Below are positions 15,001 through 25,977 of a DNA stretch of 64,000 bases, in pieces. How positions within the stretch are numbered: position 1 is the first letter of the stretch; each line of letters opens with the position of its first letter. The DNA is from Gambelia wislizenii (lineage: Eukaryota; Chordata; Lepidosauria; Squamata; Crotaphytidae), in the NCBI GenBank assembly GCA_030847615.1, contig JAUMIR010000011.1, forward strand, positions 38,733,001 to 38,797,000, read 5' to 3'. A program made the translations under genes and the position numbers. The notes under the pieces are model-generated. The model was not told where the DNA came from. It ran no database searches and worked only from the letters and a program-made list of their open reading frames with translations.

Positions 15001-18000
15001 TTTGGACAGGAGGGCCGCTGGTGGGAACGCCAGGCGTTTCCAGGGAGGGCTGGGAGAGAATCCTGCCTGCCGGTCAGAGCTGGCCGTACTGGGCCAGGTG
15101 GACTCCAGCCATCTGACTGAACAATAAGGACAGGCTCCCAGTTCCTATGGTGGGTCCCTTGTCCCCAGGGGCTTCTCCAGGTAGAGCAGCCAGGAGGAGA
15201 ATCCTTCCTGTAGCTGTGGAGAGCCAGTGCTGCTGCCAGTCAGGGTGGGCAAGCCTGGACTAATTGGACCCCCCCCCCAGGGTCTCACACTAAGGGCAGT
15301 TTCCCATAATCCTCTGCAGAGGGTCCCAGGGGCAGCTCCATCTGGGGCTGAGAGAGGGTCCTTGTTCAAAACCTGGCGAGCCAGTGCTGCTGCCAGTTAG
15401 AGCTGGCAGTCATGAGCTAGATGGAGACCCAGGGTTTGACTCGGTCTTAGGGCAGCTTCCTCTCTTCCCTCCACAGGGCTGTCCACCGACTCCCTTGATG
15501 ACATCCTGATGGAGTTCGACCAAGTGGTCCAGGACTTCGACAAAGGGGCACCTTCCCAGTACGAGCAGCACCTGGCGGAGCTCAAGAGGCGCACCCTGCC
15601 CAGCACGTACGACAGCGGCATCGATGACTCGGAAAGTGAGTGGGGGGCTCCGGGGCTTTCTTTCCTTCCACCAAAGGAGCCACGAGGGGGAAAGGGGGTC
15701 ACACCTCTTTCCTCCCTCCTGCTCCTGGCTCCCCAACTCCTCTGCTGCTCCCCCTTTCCAGCTCTTGCTCTCAGTGGCCTTGCCTTCAGTCACAGGGGCT
15801 GGCATTTTGCAAAGCAGTGGCAGGTGGGCGCGTGCATGTTGGGGTGGGGGAGTGAATCTGTTTTCAGTCCAAACTTTAAAACAGCTGCCCAAGGTGCTGG
15901 GTTCCTGTGTGCACATGCGCCTTCAAGTCACCTGTCAACTTATGGAGACCTCATGAATTTCATAGCATTTTCTTAGGCAAGGAATCCTCAGTGGCAGTTG
16001 TGCCAGTTCCTTCCTCTGAAACAGAGCCTCTGGCACCTGGGATTTGTTGGTGGTCTCCCATCCAAGTACTAACCAGAGATGACCCTGCTTAGCTTCCAAG
16101 ATCAGAAAGGATCTGGTTGTGTGTGTGCGTCTTCCCTACTCCCAAGGTGGAGAAGAGAGGCAGCTATTGACAGGGAACATTGCCTTGCTTCTTTTCTTGC
16201 AGGTAGCAGCACATCTCCTGGCAGCAGTCTGAACACCAGCGAGGAAGATCTGAATACTCCAACCATGCTGACTACAACATTGTCTTACTCTAAAGGTAAG
16301 GCTCAGAAAGGGGCGGAAAGTGCTGCTCCTGACGTAGGGCTTCCACATGTGGTTGGACCACAACTCCCACAGCCCCTAGCCAGGGTAGGCCCTGGGGAGG
16401 AATCATGGGAACTGCAGTCCAACAACATCTAGACTCTAGAATTCCATTGCAGGGCAAAGGCAAGGGGGAGGAGTAGGTTTGCCATCCGTCCCTTACTAGA
16501 AGGGATGTCCCCTATTTTAGGGTAGGAAAGGTTCTCCTTTTAAAGAGACTGAACAAGATGCCAGCAAATACCATATTTGTCTGATAAAGACAGAAATGTA
16601 TGCCTCATGTAATTTGTGAATGTGGAAAATTTGTTAATTTTACTGATAAACACATGACTGAATTAATTGAAATCAATAAAGGTTGAGTACCCCTTAATCA
16701 GAAATCCAAAATGCTCCAAAATCGCCCATATGGGTGGTTGAGCTAGTGACACCTTTGCTTTCTGATGGTTCAGTGTACACAAACTTTGTTTCATGCACAA
16801 AATTATTTAAAATGTTTGTGTATGAAAGTACCTTCAGGCTATGTGTATAAGCTGTATATGAAACATAAATGAATTGAGTGTTTTGACTTGGGTCTCGTCG
16901 CCCAAGACATCTCATTCTGTATATGCAAATATGCCAACATCTGAAATCCAAAACACTTCTAGTCCCAAGCGTTTCGGATAAGGGAGACTCAACCTGTACT
17001 TTCATTTGTATTTTGGGGGGTGTTTGGGGATTTTATCTGTATTGCATTTTAACAGAGGGGCGGGGTATAAATAAATAAATAAATAAATATTATTATTATT
17101 ATTATTATTATTAATAAACTCGTCAATTGCTACTTCCCAGTTGTCTACCCTGCATGTCATGAATTTTTAATGCCCCTTATTGCTATTTTCAAAACCTGGA
17201 AATGCTAGTGAGGAACTCTTTTGGGCCAAGGAGAGCCAAATACTCTTTTGGAGAGGTTCAGGGGCCACATTCCAGTGGAGTGCAAAGGGGCACTACAGAA
17301 AATACAGCATATTGTAGCTTCAAGTTCTTTTTGCCAGTTACTAATCTTCAGGAGAGACACTTGAACCTCTAAAGACAGTGGTTCTTAACCTGTGGTCCAT
17401 GGACCCCCGGGGGCTGCAATGTCCTCACAGGGGATCCGCAAAGGTTTGGAGGCTGCTTGGCCCACCTCCTGCCTGCGTTAGAGTGGCCATGTGACAGGAG
17501 CTAAGGCAAAGGCTGGCTGGCTTGGCCTGCACATTGCCATACAATCCACTCTAGCCACAAACTTGCAGGAAGGAGCAGGAGAAAAGTCTTCCCTCCCCCT
17601 CCAGTTTAATGGATGGTGTAATTGTGTTGTTGTTGATTTAAATCTTGAGTTAAGTCTTGGGGGGTCTGCAGCAACAAAAGACATTTAAAGGGGGTTGCTG
17701 GTAAAGAAAATGTTAAGAGCCACTGTCTTAGAATATAGGGAACACTGAAACAATGGCCTCATGGAACGGGGTGTGGCCCCAGGGGAAACCCGGTGGGCCA
17801 GATTTGGCCCCAAGTGCTGTGGTTCCCCAGCCCTGGTTTAAGGAAGTGCCTCAGACCAAAATAAGAGGGTTGGGCCCTTCCTCCATCGTCCGGACTCCTC
17901 TATTTCTGGCACTCTTAGTCATCCTCTGTTGCTGCCATGAAGGCTTCTGTGGTGTCAAAACACACATCTCTGTGTGACTCCAGAAGGCATTGCAATGCCA

Positions 18001-19456
18001 TAAAATCCAGGTCTCTACTACCTAAGGCTGCCTGGCTCCATCAACATGAGATGCATTTTGAAAAGAAACTTCTTTACCGCTTTTAATCTTAAGGCAGGGG
18101 TGGAGTCACGCGCCTTCTAGAGGTAGCTGGACTGCAACTCCCATCAGCCCTTGCCAACATAGCTAATGGTGAGCACAGCTGGTAGTTCAAGCCACCTTTA
18201 AGGGCCATACAATCCCCACCCTTGCTTCAAGAGAAAAAGAAAAAAGTTTGAACGTAGGGATTTTTTTCTGAACAGAATTTCAGATCTTAATGTTGAAACT
18301 TTGAAATGCTGGATTCAGATCTGTTAAGGTGCTTGCAATTAACAGGGTTGCCTCTTTGTCTCGTAGCCAAGCTTGGAGACACACATGAGTTGGAGGAATT
18401 CATTGCCGACCTGGACAGGGTGCTGGAAGGTAGGTCTGGAAAATGTCTCCCTGCTGCCTTGCAGGCCAGGGTGCGGCTAAGGCGTGGGTCTCTAGCCGGC
18501 CACTTTCGGCCACTTCCAGCTGCAGCTTCTGATGAGTGGCTCCAAATCATCCCCTAATTAAAAAAAAAAAACACCACCACCATCTTACTAGCATCATTCT
18601 GTAATGCAAAACCTAAGCTGTTGGAGGAGATACTTTGATTGCTGTGCACAGCTACCTGCTCATTGCTGGTTTAAACAATTCTAACCATCATCTGATGGTT
18701 CAGGGAGAACCTCCTGCTTTTAAAAATCAAAGTCCTCTGATCTTGCTTGTTCTCATTAAACTTTCTGAAGTTGTGCCAAATACAATCTATACAAGAAGAA
18801 CAGATCTCACCCACCCACTCCTCTTTGTCCGCCTTGTGCAAGAATGCTGCCTACTCCACCTTCTGCCGATAAATTTCCTTGAGCCTCACATTATGATCTG
18901 GCAGCTAGGAATCCCACTGTGCTATGAGACACTAAGGACACTTGTCAAGAGATGGAACATGCAATCTTTTTAGTTACACTGAATTCTGTGGCAGGCAGAA
19001 AGAGTCCATTGCACCTGGGAAGATTGCTCAAGTCCAGTGAAGGGCGACTCTGAGGATCCAGGTGACAATTTTCTGCCTGGGTGGTGGTGGGTGCTCCCCA
19101 GGCTACCAAAATGTCCCAAATCAACAAAAAATGGATGTGACTGGAAAAAAAAACTGTCTTTTTAAAATACAAAATAGTGCAGGGGGCCCTGCAACTTATT
19201 TTAAAAGGTGAATTAATACTCCTGGAAGCTTTCTGGAGAGACATTCTCTTGGGCGGGCAGTAAAAATGTCTTCCCGGAGGGCCACATGCCTCCCCTGGGC
19301 CATGGTTTGCCTTCCCCCACTCTTGGCAAAAGTCCTGCAAGACAGGCTTGAAAAAGAGGGAGGCAGAGAGGCCGTGGGCTTCCCCCTCTCTGCTTACTTG
19401 GATGGTTTCTAAAAATTCTTCTTCTCCCCCTCCTCCTTTCTTTTGCAGAGATGTGA
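12007..19456 (+). CDS. RGCC-like cell-cycle regulator, complete (5 exons, 116 aa)
   Basis: Paralogue or relative of RGCC (RGC-32), a small cytoplasmic/nuclear protein linked to CDK1 activity, p53 and TGF-beta responses. Five exons, 12007-12034, 15477-15635, 16203-16295, 18367-18429 and 19449-19456, join in phase with GT-AG sites to encode 116 residues; human RGCC is 137. Conserved blocks are the acidic MEFDQVVQDF helix (21-30), YEQHLAELKRR (38-48), the Ser/Asp stretch ending DDSES (59-63) and the C-terminal AKLGDTHELEEFIADLDRVL (94-113). Compared with RGCC it lacks the Ala-rich N-terminus. The Thr-Pro just before KAKLGDT, the CDK1 site Thr111 in human, is replaced by Ser-Tyr. DSGIDDS (55-61) looks like a beta-TrCP degron. 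I am confident of the family but not of strict orthology to human RGCC, which lies on a different chromosome from CLCN5. Confidence 0.88.
12063..12164. repeat. near-perfect palindrome in RGCC-like intron 1
   Basis: The arms share GACTGCAACACCCCAAATGC and its exact complement (20 bp each, ~10-bp loop). The match extends outward with small indels to about 45 bp per arm ('agctgggaaaagttcctttt' against 'ggaatttttccccagct'). It starts only 28 bp after the exon 1 donor. Confidence 0.75.
12975..13185 (+). mobile_element. CR1 LINE 3' end
   Basis: 'ggaagggttctttcctgtaa', 'ggttggactagatggccctt' and 'gtggtcccttccaaggctat' are the conserved 3' end of CR1 elements, truncated at the 5' side. Confidence 0.75.
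14382..14480. mobile_element. palindromic hAT-like MITE copy
   Basis: 'gtggccctccaggtgttgct' and 'ggactgcagtgcccagcatt' return as 'ggactgctgggagacgcagt'. Confidence 0.55.
15477..15635 (+). CDS. RGCC-like exon 2 (residues 10-63)
   Basis: 159 bp between a CCACAG acceptor and a GTGAGT donor. It carries the family core: LDDILMEFDQVVQDF, YEQHLAELKRR and YDSGIDDSE. Confidence 0.92.
15918..16118 (-). mobile_element. 5S rRNA-derived SINE
   Basis: On the minus strand the head reads 'gatcttggaagctaagcagg', then 'ctggttagtacttggatggg' and AGACC, matching the internal promoter (box A, intermediate element, box C) of vertebrate 5S rRNA. The body ends with a 'gttgacaggtgacttgaagg' tail, which resembles a BovB/Sauria SINE tail. 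It lies in RGCC-like intron 2. Related copies are at 40085 (plus) and 39280 (minus, partial). Confidence 0.8.
16203..16295 (+). CDS. RGCC-like exon 3 (residues 63-94)
   Basis: 93 bp, acceptor TTGCAG, donor GTAAGG. The Ser/Thr-rich segment SSSTSPGSSLNTSEEDLNTP corresponds to the Ser-rich region of RGCC, including the LNSPT-like LNTPT. Confidence 0.9.
16340..16435. repeat. palindromic hAT-like MITE copy
   Basis: 'ttggaccacaactcccacag' and 'aatcatgggaactgcagtcc' form the two arms, in RGCC-like intron 3. Confidence 0.5.
16681..16994. mobile_element. Tigger-like (TcMar) MITE
   Basis: Ends GGTTGAGTACCCCTTA and AAGGGAGACTCAACC are inverted repeats about 310 bp apart. The body ('tgcacaaaattatttaaaat', 'atgaaacataaatgaattga', 'catctgaaatccaaaacact') closely resembles a DNA-transposon fossil that I remember from mammalian genomes. 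It lies in RGCC-like intron 3. Confidence 0.65.
17030..17115 (+). repeat. L2-type LINE 3' end with TAAA/ATT microsatellite
   Basis: 'aggggcggggtataaataaa' is followed by (AAAT)n and (ATT)n, the usual tail of squamate L2-like elements. Confidence 0.6.
17376..17725. mobile_element. hAT (Charlie-like) MITE
   Basis: CAGTGGTTCTTAACC at the left and GTTAAGAGCCACTG at the right are terminal inverted repeats of hAT type. Internal sequence has no transposase ORF. In RGCC-like intron 3. Confidence 0.7.
18118..18190. repeat. half copy of the CAACTCCCATCAG repeat
   Basis: 'ggactgcaactcccatcagc' core at 18129, in RGCC-like intron 3. No exon-like sequence surrounds it. Confidence 0.45.
18367..18429 (+). 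CDS. RGCC-like exon 4 (residues 94-115)
   Basis: 63 bp, acceptor TCGTAG, donor GTAGGT. It encodes the most conserved block of the family, KLGDTHELEEFIADLDRVLE. Confidence 0.94.
19449..19456 (+). CDS. RGCC-like exon 5, last codons and stop
   Basis: After a TTTTGCAG acceptor the sequence AGATGTGA completes Glu115, Met116 and a TGA stop. The rest of the exon is 3' UTR to about 20365. The ending EEM resembles the ASM end of RGCC. Confidence 0.85.
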
Positions 19457-20349
19457 GTTGCGAGGCTCCTTTCGAAGTGTCCTGCTTGCCACACCTTTTC
19501 CACGTCCCACAGTATGGGCAGGAGAGATGGAGCAGGGCCAGCCCTCCGCCTCCACCTGGACATTTCCCTGCTCCAGCTTCCTGCCGCCTTTTTCAGCCTT
19601 CCAGGTGTGGATGGCAGCTGGTTCTCCATTTCCAGTGGAGGTGCATCTTTCTTCCTCGTGGCCTCTCCAGCTGTGATGTTTTGATCCTCACCAACATCCC
19701 AGCCTCCCATTCAGCTGCAAAAATCAGGGCGCTTGTGGGATTTTTCTAACGACACTTCGTGCCACTTAAAACTCTGGACCTGGACGATTTTTAAAACACG
19801 TACATTTTAAAAATGAAGAAGAGCCCCAGAGCTTTCCTTTTCAGTGGGGGAGGTTGAAGAGCAGCCCGGTCCCATGGTGAAACTTTTGGTGCCCGTGTGT
19901 AAAAGGGTGGGCAGTGGTTAAGGAGATGCCAAGTCAGACTGAGAAAACTGTGCTGCCTCTTTCCGTCTGCCAGGACAATCCAAAATTGGGGGAGAGGCAG
20001 CCCATGCAAAAACCACAGAGGAATTGCTTCCCAAAATATATTGCATGTGTCGAGTCATGTGCTCCAGCAGTCAGATGTGAGCTTCCATGTGCCTGGACTT
20101 CCCCTTTCCTTTCCACACGGCGGGCAGCACATGCCTCCTCTCCCTCCGCTGACATGAACAGGGAAGATCGGTCCCTGGGGTGGGGGCACGCGCCCCCCAG
20201 AAGTCCCACACCCATTAATAAGCATTGGTTCAGGGCAAGGAGGTACCTCGCCCTCCATGGCTGCTGTTCATATGTAAATATTGTAAAACAATATGGATGC
20301 ATTTCTCTCATTGTATGTATGCTTTTTTGTATGGAACTATTTAAATAAA
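19457..20349 (+). other. RGCC-like 3' UTR with poly(A) signal
   Basis: Non-coding sequence after the stop ends in AATAAA (20344-20349). A T-rich stretch and ATTTA precede the signal, and GT-rich sequence (GTGTGTCTCT) follows it. This is a canonical polyadenylation arrangement, giving a 3' UTR of roughly 0.9 kb. Confidence 0.75.
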
Positions 20350-20438
20350 TTGAGCTTTTGCAGAGAACGTGACCCTGTGTGTCTCTAGTCTTCACAGAAT
20401 ACTCCATGGGACTGGCCTGAACCCAGGGCTGGGAGCAA

Positions 20439-20545
20439 TGCTGTCTTCCAGTTGTCACTGGACTGCAACTCCCAGTATCTCAGCATTGCCTATGTTGATG
20501 GGAGCTGCAATCCAACAACATCTAGAGAGCTGTGTGATTCCCACA
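20439..20545. mobile_element. palindromic hAT-like MITE copy
   Basis: 'cactggactgcaactcccag' and 'gatgggagctgcaatccaac' arms, just after the RGCC-like poly(A) signal. Confidence 0.6.
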
Positions 20546-20577
20546 GTAACCCAAAAACTTGGTTGTAAACCTCCCAC

Positions 20578-20655
20578 ATAGAATCAGGAGTTGGAAGGGG
20601 CCTCATGGGCTATGGAGTCCAACCCCAGATCAACACAGGATCTCCAGCAAGAACT
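20578..20655 (-). mobile_element. CR1 LINE 3' end
   Basis: 'atagaatcaggagttggaag' is the reverse complement of the CR1 terminal region that ends in ATTCTATG-like repeats. Confidence 0.65.
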
Positions 20656-21167
20656 TCGCTTTCAGCAGATGAAGTGAGCTAAGGACGAAGGGTGAACGTG
20701 GAAAGAGGAAAGAGAAACCGGGATGTCTTTGAAGAAGCTGGAAAAGTGGGGTGACAGGATTAATTGGGACTGTCCCTGCCAAACTGGGGCAGTTGGGGGG
20801 CATGGAAAAGTGTGCAAGAGGAAGGAGGTTGGGAGTGCAGAGCGGAGCGTTCCTTTTCTGGCTCTGCTGGGGAGCCTCTTGCTCGCGGGGCTTGCAAGGT
20901 TGCAGGCGGGGAGCAGAGCTTGCCTTGAGGTGAGCCACTTCCTCACCCGGTGGCCACCACGGATGAAGTCAGCCTTTCCAGAAGGCATCTGCTCCTCACG
21001 AGAAAGGCCACGTGAGCCGGGCAGTTGCTGAGCAACCACAAATATTGTAACAAATACACTGGAGGGGGGAAACCAAAAACCAAAATGTGGGGAGGGCTGG
21101 TTGCCTCGCTGGTTACAGCCCACGTGGCAAAATGCTGGAGTTGAACCTTGTGTAGAAGCGTGGGTGG

Positions 21168-21390
21168 CTGCTTTAGAAGGATAGAGGTGAGAGGGACCAT
21201 AGAGGGCATCTAGTCCAACCTCTTCTGCCCCTGCAGGACTCCACAACTGAAGCATCCCTGAGAGGCTGCCATCCAAGCCTTGTCCAAACATCTCCAACAA
21301 AGGAGAGCCCAGTACTTTCTGAGGAAGCCTGTCCTCTTGTTAAACAGCTCATCCCAGGGCTACAGCTACAGGGAGGCAAAATGAAAGTGT
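21168..21390 (-). mobile_element. CR1 LINE 3' end
   Basis: 'gagagggaccatagagggca', 'tctagtccaacctcttctgc' and 'gccttgtccaaacatctcca' match CR1 3' ends read on the minus strand. Confidence 0.65.
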
Positions 21391-24300
21391 CCTCCTTTAA
21401 TAATTCTGCTCCCCAAATTTCTAGCACTGCAGTAACTTAACACTTCAGTTTAGCATTTAGGAATACAGCCGAGGCATCCAAAGCAGCAGGCAAAGTGACC
21501 AAAGGAATGCAAACACAGCAAAGAGAGAACACCGCTGCCTTGGTTGAGTCTCCCACAAAAAATGCAAGGGCACCACGAGCCTTCCCTGCCTCCAATGGTT
21601 CCTGGCAATTTGAAGGGAGGCCCCTGTGGCTGCTGGGAAGACAACATGTGCTTGTTCTTCCACATGGATGAGGTGGCTGGGTGGAACTCCATCAGCATCA
21701 CCGCCACCGCCAGGCCTTCGTGGTTTTTGACTCCCTGTCTGAATATGTTGTTTGCTGTCTGTTTCTTGCTTGGTTGCTGTTTTGCTCTGCACTGTAGAAC
21801 GTTGCATCCGGAAGGAAATGGAGGACCGCTGGTGGTTTCTGTTTCTTCTTCTGCTGCTGCTGTTGTTGCTTGAAGTGATAGCAAAATAAGGGCATGACCT
21901 ACCCAAATAAAAATTCTGCCTTCCCCACCACCCGTGAAGGTGGCTGTGGCACCCCAGGTGTGGAGTACCCTCATCCCCACCCACCCCGAGGCCAGATTGG
22001 CACCGAAACTGATACCAGTCCAGTGCCAAGTAAAAGCATGGCTTTTCTTAACACCTTTGGGGCTTACCTGGTTATGTCCATATTTTACTCGCTGCTGTCA
22101 TGGCCAGCAATGTCCCCCATGACCTGGGCCTAATGATGTAATGATGTGAGTCACGTTGCTTGAGGAGAGATGACTTTCTCCCTCGGTGTTGCACGACTGA
22201 GTCACTGATCGAGACAGCTCTGATGCTGCTGTTGATCTGGGCCTTCAAGTGACCTGTGGTTTATGAGGAAACTCTCATACATAGGGCTTTATTTAGAGGC
22301 TTTCCTCTGAGGCTAGCTGGCTCCTCTGTGCCCAAGGCCACCTTGGCTTGACCTGAAAGGCTTGGGTGCATCTTCTCTGAGAAAGTGGCTGCTTGTTTGT
22401 GGGATCTGTGCTGGATGGGAAACTTTAGCTCTGCAACAGACAGAGTTACCTGTGTGCTTGCATCAAAACCTTGGCAGTGGCTGCTCATGATGCTTTTAAA
22501 ATGATGATGACAATAACAAAAACTACTACTGTACTACTACAAAGTCCAGTGCCCACTGCTCCAGAGGAGAATATAAAGGCTGCCCTGTTGAACCCACACT
22601 TGGGGAATTGTGAAAGGTTTCTGTGGTTTTCTGTGGTAAGTGGTGGAAATCAACCATTTCCCACTTCATTGGTGCTGCAGGGTGCTTTGAGGTGGAAGCC
22701 ATAGGAAACTTGTGAATGTGGCAAAAGCTTCCCTTTGTCTTTTGGGTAAGCAAAGGGGTCCACTTGGAGTTGACCAGCACTGTTAAATTCCTCCCACTGT
22801 CCTGGGAAGGAGAAGAGAAACCATGGCTACACCAGCCTGGGGATCTTCCCCAGTGTTTCTCCTTTCGCTTTGCGCAGGCCCTCGCACAGTTCCTTCTTCG
22901 GTCAGCACCCAGAACTTTCCCTGTGACAGAGACCCACCCCACCCAGAATTTCCACAGTTCCCAACTTCATTTTGCAACAACTAGAGAGAAAGGCACGAAC
23001 ACGTTTCCTTGTAAGGCACGCAGTTCCAGACAACAGCAGTGGCTGGGGATTTCCAAGTCATTGTGGGCAGTGAATCCATTCTGGGTTTTAGTCTGAACTG
23101 TAAAGGCACTATCCGAGGTGGTGAAGCCTGTTGTTACATGCAAGATTTCTTCAGAGGAAGCTGGCCGTGGCCTTCCCTTGAGGCAGAGAAATAAGTTTGA
23201 TGAGGAATCAATCCCCTGTCAGACAAGAATGAGACAAGCATTAATGCATGGTTTCTTTTTATTGATTGAATCAATCAATGCATTTTGAGAACGGTACGTT
23301 TAGAGGCTCACAGAACCACACTCACCGTGTCATTCTCCTGCACAGCTTTTATTATTCTTTTCAAGTGGAATGTTTGTGTCTATAATTTTATAGCTTACTT
23401 TCAGCCAATGCAAACCTCAATGCTTTGCTTGTTCTATGATTTGGTTATAAAGTTTTATGAGAGTGCCTTTTTGTAATGTCCTTAATGTAAGTCAATTAAA
23501 AAGACACTTATTTTAAACAAAGGATTTTCATTCAGCACAGGCACTACTGATGGTTTTGACCTGGGGATTTTGAGTAACCCCAGAAGTAACTTTTCCAAGC
23601 CTTGGAACTGAATGGACTCCTTTCTCTCAGGCCCAGTTTTGTGTGTGTGTGTCTGTGTGTTTCTGAGCTTTTCAGTCCTGTTGTTGTCCTTCTCCTCCTC
23701 CTCTTCTGAAGGATGACCTCACCTCTGAAACATCCAGGACACTGTGCTGCTTGATAGGTTTTGTTGCTGCCTCTGTGCGCACATGCGTGTGCAAACACAC
23801 CATCACTTCCCTGCATTGTTTGCTGGCCATTGTACAGGGATGGACTGGGACTTGGGTGCTGGAAATGGGCCATAAAATGAACATCACTTTTGGGAGGAGG
23901 GGAGGAATGAGATGGGGGGGGTCACTCTTTGGGGTTTCTAGGGTCGCCAAATCTCATGGCCTGGCCAGGTTTCTCAGGGCCTGCACCTTCTTCTCTGGTC
24001 CTCAGGGTGAAGGGGAGGAATCTCAGGGCAAAAGCAATGCCTTGAAAAGTGGGCATATATATATTATTATTCTTTAGACTGTTTTTTTAATTGAGTGATG
24101 TGCTCTGAGCAACAACGGCTGATGCTTAATGTATCATGCATAAGGACATCACCGGTAGCCATCCCTTGGTCTCAGGGTTTGGCCCTGAAATCTCAGCGCC
24201 TGGATGGTACTAACCAGGTGATCATAGTCACAGGTGTCCCAGGAGAGAGAAAAAGGTGGCAAACATGGGGGAGAGGAAGAAACCCCTTGCACTCTCCCAG

Positions 24301-24714
24301 CTGCCCGCCCACCCACCCACCTTCTGGCAGTTGAAAGTCAACTTGACCACTGGGCAACCTCTTTGGCCAAGAGAGCCAGAGAGATCAGCTGTCACCTCGC
24401 TTGCATGGATTGGGTGTAGCTGTCCGATACAGACAATTACAATGCGATGGATAACCAGCTGCTGCACTCAGGCATGAAAAGGCTGCTTTCACTCTGGAAA
24501 AGTTTTAGCCAAAGGCTCGAAGGCTTGATGGTTCAAAGCTCCAACTGCACTCAGCATCCCTCCAACAAGTTCAGATGGAGGTAGCAAGTACAGACCCAAG
24601 GTAGTCTAACCAGTGGGAAATAATTTACTTTGCTGGTGTTACAAGTAATGTTTTCGAGTTAGCTTCAAAAGTCACTTTTTAAAGACTCTCTCTCCCCCTC
24701 CCCCTAGCTTTCCT

Positions 24715-24835
24715 TTGCAAATGAAGATTCGGGAATGACTAATCCAGCGCTTTCTGCAAGCCCGCTGATGACTGAAAAGGCCAACCCGAGATAAACAAGT
24801 CCGGTTGCAGAAAGCACAGCAGAAGGTTTTATGGC
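24715..24835 (-). repeat. fragment shared with the LINE at 44.4 kb
   Basis: About 115 bp, 'gcgctttctgcaagcccgct ... aagtccggttgcagaaagca', nearly repeats 44450-44560. It contains an internal hairpin, since GCTTTCTGCAA faces TTGCAGAAAGC. It appears to be the 3' UTR of that LINE. Confidence 0.6.
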
Positions 24836-25977
24836 ATTCCCCAATCAAGCCTGAAGATTTTTTTTAAAGTAACAAATAACCTTTTAACCATGTCAGCTAA
24901 TGCACATATAATGCATTAGTTTTAGACAAGGGAGAAATGGTGACTAATATCTTTTAAAGAGTAACTTTCAAAGCATTTCATGTTCCTGTCATAGCTAATA
25001 ATCACTGACAGACCATGACAATTCCTTCATGAATTCCTCTTATCCCATCTGAAGACTGTGGGCAACACTCATGGCATCAAGTGGCTGAGAGTCCCATAAG
25101 ACAAACAACCCACAATTAAACTTCGGGAGTTCCTGATCGGTGGGGTGCAGAGCTTGCAATTAATCCTTTTGGAGGGGCGACCGCGAACCCAGTGGCTCAT
25201 GGGGATTCCCCTGTCTCCATTTAACTGCTGGTTGCTGAGCCATCGCCTTCTCATTTCGGCTGGCAGACAGGATGGGTGGCGGGGCAGGAAGCCGGGAGTC
25301 ACGCGGCCCAGGCCTATTTTGAAAAAGGATGATGGAGGGATTTCTGTTCTGGGTATCACAAGGCAGTTGCGTTTCCTCGAATACAAAAACAGGAGGAATT
25401 GGCAGGTTGGAAGAGGTTTTTTGGCAAGCTCCTCTTCTCTTTGGAGAGGCTTCATTGTTATCTTGCAAATGTGATGAGGATGGGACAAGCGGATCCTGCC
25501 AGATTTCTTTTCCTTTCTTTAAAAATAGATATTTTTATTCATGGCTTTTCATCTTAAAAATCCCCCCCAAAAGTTTTATAGTAAAAAGATATAAAACCAG
25601 TTGCAAGACTAATACTTTTAATTTATTTTCCTTTGAGAGACAAAGGTGGCCTACAAAAATTAAAACAGGTACAGACTCCAATTCACATCATTGAAAACAC
25701 ATGAAAGTTGAACTATAATTAAACTATCATTAGAATCTAAAGCAATTCAACAACCATTCAGATCAACAACCATTAATGTTAATGTTAAAACATTAACATT
25801 CAGGAAATGATGGTGGGTCTGTACCCCATTTTTCTTCTCAGAATGGCCCCCAAAGCAGCTAAAGATGTTAAAAACAAAATCAAACAAATGAAATCATGAC
25901 AGCAAACAAATTAGAAATACAAAGGAAGAGGCACACCAGTGGCTTCCCATGCCAGTGAGGAAAGACAGCCATCCAAG

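Larger units (their letters stand above)
12165..15476 (+). other. RGCC-like intron 1 (remaining part)
   Basis: No exon-like coding. Contains a CR1 3' end (12975-13185), poly-C/G runs near 13560-13590, a palindromic MITE (14382-14480), a poly-A run (14652) and, near the 3' end, two similar segments around 15220 and 15385 that share 'agccagtgctgctgccagt' (a local duplication). Confidence 0.6.

Noticed and set aside
25069..25488. Overlapping 100-140 codon ORFs on both strands
   Set aside because: No similarity to known families and no exon structure. Overlapping open frames are expected by chance.
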